DNA from: Ignavibacteria bacterium CG2_30_36_16
GTDB taxonomy: Bacteria > Bacteroidota > Ignavibacteria > Ignavibacteriales > Ignavibacteriaceae
Length of the DNA stretch: 32,390 nt
Direction: 5' to 3'
NCBI GenBank assembly: GCA_001873185.1
Contig: MNYQ01000241.1
Location: 1-32,390, forward strand
Numbering within the stretch: position 1 is the first letter of the stretch; every line of letters starts with the position of its first letter. Positions 16,693 through 25,290 of the stretch are shown piece by piece. The notes beneath the pieces are model-generated. The model saw only the letters and a program-made list of their open reading frames with translations, was not told where the DNA came from and made no database searches. The position numbers and the translations under genes are program-made.

Positions 16693-18063
16693 ATGAGTTT
16701 AAACAGAGCAGTAAAACCTTTCCCGAAAGAAGAAATATCGTTTTCACTCCCCGAAATTGAAAATTTTTGTCTCTCGAACGGCTTAAGAGTTCTTCATGTA
16801 AAAAAAGATACTTTGCCAATCATAAATATCAACCTGGTGTTTTATGCCGGTTCAAAATATGATCCTTCCGGTAGAAAAGGGCTTGCTAATTTGTTCGGGA
16901 TGGTAGCAGATGAAGGCGCCGGTATTTACGATACGCTTGCTTTGAGCGATGAACTTGATACTCTCGGTACATCTTTGAACATCAACAGGGATAGCGATTC
17001 GATTTACTATTCTCTTCAAACTCTAACTGAGCACTATGCAAAATCGTTAGATTTGTTTTGTGATGTCTTGCTTTCGCCCCGTTTTGAAGATGCTGCTTTT
17101 GAAAGAGAAAAAAGAAAAATCTTAACCCGGATTTTACAAATTAAAGACGCTCCGGATGAACTGGCAGATATTGCATTTGAACGAATAATTTATGGTGACG
17201 ATAATCCCTACAGTCATCCTGTTTTTGGTTATGCAGATACAGTTCAACAGATAAATAATGCTGAAGTAAAAGATTTTTATAAAAATTTTATTTTCCCCTC
17301 TAACGGATTTCTTGTTTGCGTCGGCAATATTACAGCGGATCATCTTAAAAAAAGTTTCGAGGATAAATTAAATACATGGACTATAGAGGGAACGAATAAT
17401 TTCACTTTGGTTAACTCAAAAGAAACTGCCCCAAAAATTTATCTTCTTCACAAAGAAGGCACAGTTCAAAGCGAAATTAGATGCGGGCATCTAACTTGCA
17501 AAAGAAATGAAATGGATTATTTTCCAAAATCAATTTTAAATATGATTTTGGGCGGACAGTTTTCAAGCAGGATCAATTTAAATCTTCGAGAAGACAAAGG
17601 TTATACTTACGGCGCTCTTTCCCGTTTTAATTATCATAAAGATGCGGCACATTTTTATGTTTCTACTTCTGTGGGCGCTGAAAACACAGCTAATGCTCTT
17701 ATTGAGATTGATAAAGAAATAAATAAAATTAAAGACGGTATTAGCGGCGAAGAATTAAAATTTGCCAAGTCGTCAATGATTAGAAAATTTCCCTCGAACT
17801 TTGAAACTTTAAGACAAATTAGCGTTAATCTAATCGGCAAGGTTGTCTATGGTTTGAAGAACGACTACTTTAACACATACATAGACAGTATTTTGAAAGT
17901 GACGAAAGAAGACGTAAATAAAGCTGCCGCTGATAATATTTTTCCTGAAAACATAAAATATGTTATTACCGGCGATAAAAATATTATCCGACCTCAATTA
18001 AAAAACATCATGTTTGCCGACGTTGTAGAAATAAATTCTGATGGCGAGGTTATAGAAGGTTGA
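16693..18063 (+). CDS. M16 family protein, non-catalytic partner subunit
   Basis: The second M16 subunit (456 residues). The position of the zinc motif reads GLANLFGMVADEGAG, with no HxxEH, so it cannot bind zinc in the usual way. The C-terminal half keeps the substrate-binding R/Y region, SRINLNLREDKGYTYG, which non-catalytic partners use to complete the active site. I prefer the ATG at 16693 over 16687: the AAGGA at 16683-16687 gives 5-base spacing to the former and overlaps the latter. The last 14 bases overlap the convergent minus-strand gene. Confidence 0.93.
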   Translation: MSLNRAVKPFPKEEISFSLPEIENFCLSNGLRVLHVKKDTLPIININLVFYAGSKYDPSGRKGLANLFGMVADEGAGIYDTLALSDELDTLGTSLNINRDSDSIYYSLQTLTEHYAKSLDLFCDVLLSPRFEDAAFEREKRKILTRILQIKDAPDELADIAFERIIYGDDNPYSHPVFGYADTVQQINNAEVKDFYKNFIFPSNGFLVCVGNITADHLKKSFEDKLNTWTIEGTNNFTLVNSKETAPKIYLLHKEGTVQSEIRCGHLTCKRNEMDYFPKSILNMILGGQFSSRINLNLREDKGYTYGALSRFNYHKDAAHFYVSTSVGAENTANALIEIDKEINKIKDGISGEELKFAKSSMIRKFPSNFETLRQISVNLIGKVVYGLKNDYFNTYIDSILKVTKEDVNKAAADNIFPENIKYVITGDKNIIRPQLKNIMFADVVEINSDGEVIEG

Positions 18064-19075
18064 GTTTTTCTTTAACTGCGAGAGAAGGATTTATAAACTT
18101 ATAACCAATCTTTCTCAACTTTACAATAGCTTGCTGAATAATAAAATAGTTTTCTGCATCGATTAAAAATAATCTCGGCGCCTCGTTCCCCTCATGCATA
18201 ACCCTAAGAAAAGTTTCGTTTATATCTTCGCTGCTGCCCTGAAGAAAAGCAGCGTCTCCTTTTCTTATCAGCATAATTTTTCTCCCCGTAATTTCATCTT
18301 TGATAAAATTAAATATCGAAGAATTATACAGGTCGCTTTCTTCATCGACCATTATTAATGAGGCGTCTTTAAATTTACCGGCAATGTTTTTTAGAACTTC
18401 GCTAGTGCGTGTTTTATTAAAATTACCCTTTAACTTAAATTCTAAATCGGTAATATTATCGTCAAGAAAAACAATATATTCTTTGCCATTACCTTTCAAT
18501 TTCTTAATGATATCGCCAGCCTCTTTATCGGGAGTAATTAACGCAGCAAACTGTTCGGGTGTTGTTAACAGAGCAGCTAATTCTTCCGCAGTTAACGAAA
18601 AAATATTAGTTAAAATAACTGCGCCGGTTTTCTTCTCCCGTATAATTTCGGAATTATAATAAAATTGCGCAATCAGTTTTAATTTTCTACCGGAAGACAT
18701 TTCTAAATTCGTTTTGCCGTTAATTCCTTTCTCATCAACAGAAACAGTTATTAACTCCGAATCAAACATCTCATTTATTTCACTTAAAACTACAGCAATT
18801 GGTAAGTCAGCGGGAATTTCTACTTTATAATTATACTTAAGAGAATCGTTTTTTTTATTCCTGTTTGCAGTTTTGGACTTAACCCAACTTTCTTTAATAC
18901 CCAAATTTTTTAGAGATGATAAAAAATTTAAATTAATTTGATCGGCGCTTAACTGGGGTAAAGGCTTATCTTCCCTTTTCAATAAGTAATCTGCAGCTAT
19001 ATTTGCGACGATAAAAAAAATAGCAGCAACAAATAATGTCACTGCCGCATTAGTTCGCGATAAATTTAATTTCAT
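18050..19075 (-). CDS. Membrane-anchored protein, probable degenerate divergent polysaccharide deacetylase (YibQ-like)
   Basis: A 341-residue protein with one N-terminal membrane helix (~10-30) and a probably periplasmic body. The first ~130 residues are unrecognised. From ~residue 160 the order of segments follows the divergent polysaccharide deacetylase (DUF610/YibQ) fold: FAALITPDKEAGDIIKKLKGNGKEYIVFL, then a TRTSEVLKNI segment, and a final GDAAFLQGSSEDINETFLRV...YKFINPSLAV. The expected early Asp-Asp and the His motif of active members are not seen. The fold call is inference from pattern and order. It starts 15 bases after the enoyl-CoA hydratase stop, likely in the same operon. Otherwise it is a hypothetical protein. 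Confidence 0.6.
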   Translation of the reverse strand: MKLNLSRTNAAVTLFVAAIFFIVANIAADYLLKREDKPLPQLSADQINLNFLSSLKNLGIKESWVKSKTANRNKKNDSLKYNYKVEIPADLPIAVVLSEINEMFDSELITVSVDEKGINGKTNLEMSSGRKLKLIAQFYYNSEIIREKKTGAVILTNIFSLTAEELAALLTTPEQFAALITPDKEAGDIIKKLKGNGKEYIVFLDDNITDLEFKLKGNFNKTRTSEVLKNIAGKFKDASLIMVDEESDLYNSSIFNFIKDEITGRKIMLIRKGDAAFLQGSSEDINETFLRVMHEGNEAPRLFLIDAENYFIIQQAIVKLRKIGYKFINPSLAVKEKLNLL

Positions 19076-19090
19076 TTTAGAAAGCGCTAA

Positions 19091-19873
19091 TTATTTATTT
19101 TTGAACAGGGGCTTCCGTTTTTCGAGAAAAGCTTTTGTCCCTTCTTGAAAATCTTCTGTACCGCAGCAAAGTGCAAACATAGCCGCTTCATAAATCTGCC
19201 CCTCTTTAGAAGAAACTTCATCAACTATGTTGACGGATTTAACCGCAAGACGAATAGCCTGCTGCGCTTTGGCAGCAATTTTATTTGCCATTTCCAGAGC
19301 TTTATCCATCAGTTCACTTAGCGGATAAACATGATTAACTAACCCGATTCGAAAGGCTTCGTTTGCATCAATCATGTCGCCGGTCAAAATTAATTCCATT
19401 GCTCTGCCGGAATTTACTAATCGAGTTAAACGCTGTGTTCCGCCATAGCCGGGAATAATTCCAAGATTAACTTCAGGCTGCCCAAATTTTGCATTTGCCG
19501 AGGCAAGCCGGATATGACACGCGAGAGAAAGTTCGCATCCACCGCCGAGAGCAAATCCGTTAACGGCGGCAATAACCGGCTTATCAAGGTTTTCAATTAA
19601 GTTAAAAATTTGCTGCCCACGTTCGGAAAATTCTCTGCCTTTAATTATATCTAAAGTATTTAGCTCTGCGATATCTGCGCCTGCAACGAAAGCTTTTTCA
19701 CCCTTACCGGTCAAAACTACAACTGCAATATTTCCATTGCTTTTAATCCAGGTAAACGCACCGAACAATTCATCCATCGTAAGCATGTTAAGTGAGTTTA
19801 GTTTATCGGGTCGGTTAATTGTAACAACGGCTACATTATCTTTGACGTCGATTAATAAATTTTGATAATTCAT
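19091..19873 (-). CDS. Enoyl-CoA hydratase (crotonase family)
   Basis: Adds water across the double bond of 2-enoyl-CoA in fatty-acid beta-oxidation or related pathways (cytoplasm). The 260-residue length is standard. Visible features are NRPDKLNSL, the oxyanion-hole segment KAFVAGADIAEL, ALGGGCELSLACHIRLA with Glu114, and FGQPEVNLGIIPGYGGTQRL with Glu134; these are the two catalytic glutamates of true hydratases. The ATG has AAGAGG upstream. It follows the outer-membrane gene by 8 bases. Related short-chain activities (crotonase) are likely but chain length cannot be read. Confidence 0.94.
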   Translation of the reverse strand: MNYQNLLIDVKDNVAVVTINRPDKLNSLNMLTMDELFGAFTWIKSNGNIAVVVLTGKGEKAFVAGADIAELNTLDIIKGREFSERGQQIFNLIENLDKPVIAAVNGFALGGGCELSLACHIRLASANAKFGQPEVNLGIIPGYGGTQRLTRLVNSGRAMELILTGDMIDANEAFRIGLVNHVYPLSELMDKALEMANKIAAKAQQAIRLAVKSVNIVDEVSSKEGQIYEAAMFALCCGTEDFQEGTKAFLEKRKPLFKNK

Positions 19874-19881
19874 AATACCTC

Positions 19882-20472
19882 TTAAAAAATTACGTATAAT
19901 GGAAGTCTTATTTTTAAGTCCAAAGAAACGAATTGATTTGTCTGAAAATAATTATACGATGCAAGAATCTCCATCATGAACATTGAGATACCTGCACCGG
20001 CGCTAATTCCTAACTTCGAATTATCTTCCACGTAATTGCTTTTATTGGCAGATGGTTTAAATTCGTGAAGTTTTTCAAAATAATTGTAGGCTACGGACAA
20101 TTCAACAAGCGGCATAAATAAAAATATGTTTTCCATAATCGGTTTGAAGTAATATCGTGCACCTAAATTGATTGGTATGCTTACGGTAGAAAAAGTTGAA
20201 TAATCTGTCGCCTGATAAAAACTTTGCGAGCCGGGATATTGTTCGTACCCGGCTTTGGCAAATAGAAAAACCGGTATGTATTCATTATCTGTATATGATA
20301 GTTCTAAATTAAATCCATATCCTATATCTGACGAATTTGCAAATGCGCTTAATGGCAGCCGCGGTCCCACTCCGAATGATATGAAAATACCGCGGGCTTT
20401 TTCTGCCGGCATTCCGCCTGCAAATAAATATTCAATCGTTAACAATGAAATTAGCAGGAGTTTTTTAATCAT
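19882..20472 (-). CDS. Outer-membrane beta-barrel protein
   Basis: A 196-residue protein with a Sec signal peptide (MIKKLLLISLLTIEYLFAGG) and alternating hydrophobic/aromatic strands throughout, for example GYGFNLELSYTD and FLFAKAGYEQY. It ends in a strand terminating in Phe (LPLYVIF), as expected for BAM-assembled outer-membrane proteins. Size suggests a barrel of about eight strands of the OmpA/OmpW-like kind, function unknown. It lies 8 bases upstream of the enoyl-CoA hydratase, so co-transcription is likely although a shared role is not obvious. No clear ribosome site precedes the ATG. Confidence 0.8.
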   Translation of the reverse strand: MIKKLLLISLLTIEYLFAGGMPAEKARGIFISFGVGPRLPLSAFANSSDIGYGFNLELSYTDNEYIPVFLFAKAGYEQYPGSQSFYQATDYSTFSTVSIPINLGARYYFKPIMENIFLFMPLVELSVAYNYFEKLHEFKPSANKSNYVEDNSKLGISAGAGISMFMMEILASYNYFQTNQFVSLDLKIRLPLYVIF

Positions 20473-20532
20473 TTAATTGCAATTTTATTACTGACTAAAA
20501 TACAAAATTATCTTTGTTTTAAAAAACCGGAG

Positions 20533-21333
20533 TTAACTTTTCTTTGTTAATGCGCCGAAGAGAGAATTTACTATCAAAGAGAAAAAGAAGAATGCTGGCA
20601 TAATAAATCCACTAAGCTTTTTTCCCACACTAAAAAACCCTTCCCAGCTATCGTATCTTGAGGCAAAAAGAAGATTAACAATTCTTGCAGACTCAGTACC
20701 GAAGGCAAGATTTATAATCCACAATGAAAAAAAAGTATAGATTATAAAGAAATATATGCTGCTAAATTTGTTCAGCGCGATGCTCAAGCTAAGTATAAAT
20801 AGGACAAATGAAACAGGTTCTAAATAGCTAAATGCTGCTATGTCAATTGGAACAAATAAATAAACAAAAAGAAAAAATAAGATTAAAAAATTGTTAATGA
20901 ATGATTTGCCTGCCACGGATAAGAAAACAAAAAGCATAATTAATTGAGGAATATTCCATATCAAATAAAGCGGGAAATCGACTATAGATGAGAGACCGAA
21001 CTCATAAAAATATTCCGGGTCATTCAATTCAACATCGGTAAAAAAGTAGAGAACTGCGGCTGTTATAATTACTGGAATTACAAGTGTTAAAAAGGGAAGC
21101 AACTTTCGGAAATAAGGGGGATTGCGGAAAGCATCAATTAAAAACTCAACTTCAATTTTTTTTATTATAAATAGAAAAGGTAGAACCGCAGCAAGATGAA
21201 ATCGAAAACCAATAAGTATTATATAATCTGGAAGTTCGAAATATCTTAATAGAAAACCTGCGGCATTAACAATAAATATAATTAGTATTAGCCGCAGGAT
21301 TGAAATGTTCTTAATCAAGTTGTTATTCTTCAA
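20533..21333 (-). CDS. Polytopic inner-membrane protein of unknown function
   Basis: This 266-residue protein is almost entirely hydrophobic, with about seven or eight membrane segments separated by short loops. I recognise no family; the glutamate/arginine and histidine motifs of CPBP proteases are not evident. The start is TTG, or possibly the TTG six codons later; neither has a strong ribosome site. Its first 11 bases overlap the end of the DUF2231 gene, which suggests translational coupling and perhaps a membrane complex with that protein (inference). Confidence 0.7.
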   Translation of the reverse strand: MKNNNLIKNISILRLILIIFIVNAAGFLLRYFELPDYIILIGFRFHLAAVLPFLFIIKKIEVEFLIDAFRNPPYFRKLLPFLTLVIPVIITAAVLYFFTDVELNDPEYFYEFGLSSIVDFPLYLIWNIPQLIMLFVFLSVAGKSFINNFLILFFLFVYLFVPIDIAAFSYLEPVSFVLFILSLSIALNKFSSIYFFIIYTFFSLWIINLAFGTESARIVNLLFASRYDSWEGFFSVGKKLSGFIMPAFFFFSLIVNSLFGALTKKS

Positions 21334-21796
21334 TTTCCATTTTTTTTAAGTCGGTGCCTAAACCATGTTTGTAAACAAGTTTGCCGCCATGTTCACCGGT
21401 TTCGTATAAAAAGTATCCGCCGACGAATGCTAAAATAAGAATGACATACATAAAATACCCCGAAAACTTTTTCTTAAATACTAAAAAAGTTCTAATTACT
21501 AACAGAACCGAGAAATACCAAACTGTAATATTTGCATAATTCTCATGTTCGCCAATTGCATTAAACGGAATGATCGCTCCTTTTTCTTCCCACGAATGCG
21601 CAAGCGCTTCTGCATTGCTGCCGGTGAACACGGCTACTAATGCCGCAATCACCCCAAGGAAGAGAAGAAGATGAGCGGTCTTTAGGAAAAACTCCCTTTT
21701 AAAAATCACACCGATTGATTCGAGCAAAATGTATAAAACCAAAAAAGCAAGCGGGAAATGAATTACTTTGACGTGCAATAGAGCTAAATCTTCCAT
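21323..21796 (-). CDS. DUF2231 family membrane protein
   Basis: A small integral membrane protein of about 157 residues with four hydrophobic helices. The pattern LHVKVIHFPLAFLVL near the start and GEHGGKLVYKHG near the end is typical of DUF2231, a family with conserved histidines often found near redox or cytochrome genes, function unknown. I shorten the track ORF by five codons: AAAGGA at 21803-21808 lies 6 bases before the ATG at 21796 and is inside the longer TTG-initiated frame. It precedes and overlaps the polytopic membrane gene. Confidence 0.82.
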   Translation of the reverse strand: MEDLALLHVKVIHFPLAFLVLYILLESIGVIFKREFFLKTAHLLLFLGVIAALVAVFTGSNAEALAHSWEEKGAIIPFNAIGEHENYANITVWYFSVLLVIRTFLVFKKKFSGYFMYVILILAFVGGYFLYETGEHGGKLVYKHGLGTDLKKMEIEE

Positions 21797-21879
21797 TATA
21801 GTTCCTTTCAAGATTCTTCAATTATGGGATGATAAATATTGATTAGTTAAATAGTAAAAAACAAATCGATTTTGTGACA

Positions 21880-22632
21880 TCATCCGCATAAAACCGAACC
21901 GCCGTTAACATTTAATATTTCGCCGTTGATGTGCCTTGCCATTTCGCTTGCAAGAAATAAAACCGGTCCGGCAATATCTTCTGCGGTTGCAATCCTTTGC
22001 ACAGGAATTTCTTTGCGCACTTTTTCCATATATTCTTTATCGGAGAAAACATCATCGGTCATGTCGGTCATTACCCAGCCCGGAGCAACGCTGTTTGTGT
22101 TTATATTATATTTGCCAAACTCTGCGGCAACTGATTTTGTGAAAGAAATCATTCCTCCTTTTGAAGCTGCATAGTGGGAGTAGTTTGCCTCGCCTCTTTG
22201 ACCGGCTGTTGAAGATATATTTATTATTCTACCGAAATTATTTTTTTTCATAATCGGCAAAACCGCTTTTGTGATGATGTACATTCCGGTTAAATTTATT
22301 CTTAGTGTGCGTTCCCAGTTTTTAAGACTCATCAAATCGGCTTCGTCTTTTTCCCACACGCCTGCGTTATTCACGAGAATATCAACACCGCCAATATCAG
22401 CTATTATGCGGTTTACTAAGTCCGTCGCATCTGTTTCTGTTGCCAAATCAAATTGATATAATTTTACTTTCTCTTCGCCAATTTCATCAATTAACTTTTG
22501 CGCTTTTACTTCACTTGAAGCATAAGTAAATGCCACATGTGCGCCTACCCGGGCAAATAGTCTAACGCAAGCAGCTCCAATTCCTCTTGAGCCGCCGGTA
22601 ATTAGAACACTCTTTCCAGTTAAATTAATCAT
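21880..22632 (-). CDS. Short-chain dehydrogenase/reductase, FabG-like (3-oxoacyl-ACP reductase)
   Basis: An NAD(P)H-dependent classical SDR (250 residues). The nucleotide motif TGGSRGIG (12-19), NNAG (88-91), catalytic Ser at 140-141 (NISSTAGQRG), and Y154-AAS-K158 are all present. The C-terminal INGEILNVNGGSVLCG is characteristic of FabG-type enzymes, which reduce 3-oxoacyl-ACP in fatty-acid synthesis. No other fab genes are adjacent, so it may be a paralogue with another 3-oxoacyl or hydroxyacyl substrate. The ATG lies 2 bases after truA with AAGG inside truA's end, suggesting coupled translation. Confidence 0.9.
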   Translation of the reverse strand: MINLTGKSVLITGGSRGIGAACVRLFARVGAHVAFTYASSEVKAQKLIDEIGEEKVKLYQFDLATETDATDLVNRIIADIGGVDILVNNAGVWEKDEADLMSLKNWERTLRINLTGMYIITKAVLPIMKKNNFGRIINISSTAGQRGEANYSHYAASKGGMISFTKSVAAEFGKYNINTNSVAPGWVMTDMTDDVFSDKEYMEKVRKEIPVQRIATAEDIAGPVLFLASEMARHINGEILNVNGGSVLCG

Positions 22633-22634
22633 TT

Positions 22635-23363
22635 TTAATACCTTACTTTATATAAAAACAAACCATGCGCAGGCACCGATTCGCCCGCAGTCTCACGATT
22701 TCGACTTGCGAAAATGTTTTCGATGTAATCACTTGAATAATTATTTTTTTCGGCATTCAGCAGTGTTCCGGTTATTGCTCTAACCATTCCATGCAGAAAC
22801 CGATTCCCTTCAATTTTAAAAATTATAAAATCCTTCTTCCGCCGCCACGAGACTTCATAAATAGTGCATATTTTATTTTCTGTTTCGGTACGAGTCCTGC
22901 AAAATGAGGTATAATTTTTTTCGCCTAAAAAAGATTTACAAAGCTGGTTTAAATAATCTATGTTGTAATCTCTGCCGCTTCTAAAAGCATATTTGTTCCA
23001 GAATGGATTTTTTCCTTTAACTATAAAATAGAGGTAGCTTCGTCTCACGGCATCAAAACGGGCGCTGAATGATTCATCAACCAGTTCAATTTTTCTTACC
23101 GCAATATCAAAAGGAAGCACTGAATTAAGCGAGTGTAAAAATCTATATCCATTTATTTTATTCATCGTTAAAAAATTAGCCGTTTGTCCTATGGCATGAA
23201 CTCCGGCGTCAGTTCTTCCGGACCCGATTAGATTCACTTTTTCTTTCAGAAGTATTTGTAACGCGTCAGAAATTTTTTGCTGCACCGTAACCGCATTTTT
23301 CTGAATCTGCCATCCTGCGTATTCCGTGCCGTCATAACTTATTATGATCTTATAGTTGTTCAA
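22635..23363 (-). CDS. truA: tRNA pseudouridine(38-40) synthase TruA
   Basis: Isomerises uridines 38-40 in the anticodon arm of many tRNAs (cytoplasm). The 242-residue length is normal. It begins YKIIISYDGTEYAGWQIQ, has the catalytic Asp52 in GSGRTDAGVHA, and later FCRTRTETENK and the RFLHGMVRAITGTLL box. The start codon is TTG, at the position expected for the conserved N-terminus. It is the first gene of the minus-strand run that continues through the FabG-like reductase. Confidence 0.96.
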   Translation of the reverse strand: MNNYKIIISYDGTEYAGWQIQKNAVTVQQKISDALQILLKEKVNLIGSGRTDAGVHAIGQTANFLTMNKINGYRFLHSLNSVLPFDIAVRKIELVDESFSARFDAVRRSYLYFIVKGKNPFWNKYAFRSGRDYNIDYLNQLCKSFLGEKNYTSFCRTRTETENKICTIYEVSWRRKKDFIIFKIEGNRFLHGMVRAITGTLLNAEKNNYSSDYIENIFASRNRETAGESVPAHGLFLYKVRY

Positions 23364-23713
23364 TTTTTACCAAGTATTAATTCGATAATGTATGTTTATA
23401 TAATTTAAGAATTTTATTGTAGAACACGTTTAGTTATTGAATCCATGATAAGAGAAATACCAAATAGAAAAATCCGCATTTCATCTACTAAGATTCTTCC
23501 TTCATTAGATGTCTCTTTCTTTAAGAATGAATTTAGACGTTTCCTCAATGTTCTTATCAGCAAGCTGCCCATTTAAACAATATGACTTGTAAGTAAAACT
23601 AAAAAAAATTCTTAGCGATGTGCGTAAATACAAATTGGGACAGCTAATCTTCACAAAGCAAAGGAATTGTTTTTAAAAACTGCATATAGAGAGGATTAAT
23701 TTTTAGTGTTTTT
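23364..23713. other. 350-base gap with only a weak short ORF
   Basis: This stretch separates the DUF4010 gene from truA, both on the minus strand. I see no RNA gene or clear repeat. The only open frame of note is on the minus strand at 23414-23572 (52 residues, MGSLLIRTLRKR...), basic at the start, with no ribosome site and no recognisable family. The promoter for truA presumably lies in the 23364-23410 part. Confidence 0.6.
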
Positions 23714-25039
23714 TTAAGCCGCTAATAAAAAAGCAAGGTACACTGCCGAAACGATTAGAAGCGCTCCTAAACCTCTCAAAGTATATTTTTTAATTTCTCC
23801 TTTGCCGATGGTTAATGTAATTATGAGCTTAACAATAGTGTTAGAAATCAAAGCAATTATTATAGCTGCTACTGCAATATCTGCGCTCAATGTTTTTGAA
23901 GAAAGTTTAAGCAGCGAAAGCACTATCGCATCTACCGATGTTAATCCAGCCAATGCGCTTGCGGCATAAATTCCACCGGAGCCAAGGTATAACTCTGCAG
24001 CTTTTGAAAGAAAAATCACTGCTCCGAAAATCAATCCGAAAAACAACGCCGATTTTAATTCAAAAGGATTTTTTAATTCAATTTCTTCATGAGCCTGTCC
24101 ATTTAACCTACTTTTCATTATATAACTAACGACTGTTCCTGTAACAGTGAATAAAAGAAGAGGCACCCATATGTGTGCAATCATAGAACTATCCAATATA
24201 AGAATAACAAAAAACACACGGGGATACATAACAGTAGATGCCAGAATAATCCCCGCAGCAAGATTCTTTCCTAGTTCTTCATTTGCCTTGCTTCTTCTTG
24301 CAAGAGAGAAAGCAACCGCCGTGCTCGAAACAGCGCCGCCCATCAAACCGGTTAATTGTATTCCTTTATTTCTACCAAAAAATTTGATGATTAGATATCC
24401 GGCAAAACTTATTCCGCTAATGAAAATTACCATTAGCCAAATGTGCCTTGGATTTAAAATATTTAACGGATCTACCGCTCTATCGGGCAACAGAGGAAAA
24501 ATTATAATTGAAATAACTGCTAGTTTAAGCGCTGCAAAAATATCTTCTTCGCCAAGTTTATTGACAAATGAATGAAGCTGTATCTTCAGTGATAAAAACA
24601 CTGTAACAATAACAGATACAATTGCGGCAATTATTATAAAATTCCAGTAAACAAGTCCGCCCAGAATAAAAACCAGTAATTCGGACATCTCACTCGTCCC
24701 GCCCGGTTTTCCTCCCCTTGCCGAAAAAACATGCGAGGTTGTAACAAGCGCAGCAAATCCTGTAAACACTGCAATATAGACCCAAAATGATGTGAATGAC
24801 GAAATTAGTGCAGCTAAAAAACCAGCGATTGATATTAATGGGAAAGTTCTTATTCCCGCAAACATCTTTTCTTCCTTTGGACGGGAGTGTTCCCGTTCTA
24901 TGCCCACTAATACGCCGATAAGAATTGCTATCCCTAATTTTTGAATAAGAATATACAAATCATCCGTCCCTAGAGCCATGCCATTTGAAAATATTTGCTC
25001 CGGAAATTGAATAACTGAATCTTTCGCTGTTTCGGTCAT
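23714..25039 (-). CDS. MgtC/SapB N-terminal plus DUF4010 membrane protein
   Basis: A 441-residue inner-membrane protein. Residues ~30-170 match the MgtC/SapB domain: ILIGVLVGIEREHSRP followed by FAGIRTFPLISIAGFLAAL. The remainder, with about eight more helices, matches DUF4010 (LTGLMGGAVSSTAVAFSLARR and ALAGLTSVDAIVLSL are typical). The molecular function is unknown; Mg2+-related roles known for MgtC should not be assumed. It begins at an ATG with GGA about 8 bases upstream and appears monocistronic, divergent from the kinase genes. Confidence 0.9.
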   Translation of the reverse strand: MTETAKDSVIQFPEQIFSNGMALGTDDLYILIQKLGIAILIGVLVGIEREHSRPKEEKMFAGIRTFPLISIAGFLAALISSFTSFWVYIAVFTGFAALVTTSHVFSARGGKPGGTSEMSELLVFILGGLVYWNFIIIAAIVSVIVTVFLSLKIQLHSFVNKLGEEDIFAALKLAVISIIIFPLLPDRAVDPLNILNPRHIWLMVIFISGISFAGYLIIKFFGRNKGIQLTGLMGGAVSSTAVAFSLARRSKANEELGKNLAAGIILASTVMYPRVFFVILILDSSMIAHIWVPLLLFTVTGTVVSYIMKSRLNGQAHEEIELKNPFELKSALFFGLIFGAVIFLSKAAELYLGSGGIYAASALAGLTSVDAIVLSLLKLSSKTLSADIAVAAIIIALISNTIVKLIITLTIGKGEIKKYTLRGLGALLIVSAVYLAFLLAA

Positions 25040-25116
25040 TAAGTTTATCCAGGATTAATTTTATTTAAATTTTTTACGACTATAATATATAAAACCTCTT
25101 AAATAATAAAAATTTT

Positions 25117-25145
25117 AACGTCGTCCGATGAACGACGAACGACAA
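25117..25145. repeat. Short CGTCGT/ACGACG hairpin-forming sequence
   Basis: AACGTCGT, a 7-base loop, then ACGACGAACGAC. It could form a small stem and resembles trimer-like CGTCGTTCG repeats. It lies in the divergent gap between the DUF4010 gene and the first kinase. Nothing else is evident in that 251-base gap apart from A+T-rich DNA. Confidence 0.4.
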
Positions 25146-25290
25146 CAAAATCTAACCGCAGGAAATGGTTTCTACACGTTCGAAAAAAACATTGTGATGA
25201 AAAAGGTTATTTCCCGGATGTTTCCATATATAAAAGTATTATTTTATTTTGTAATTGTAAAAACCTCATATTGTAATAGATATATTATTG

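Noticed and set aside
24147-24575. 142-residue plus-strand ORF
   Set aside because: Antisense shadow of the DUF4010 membrane protein.
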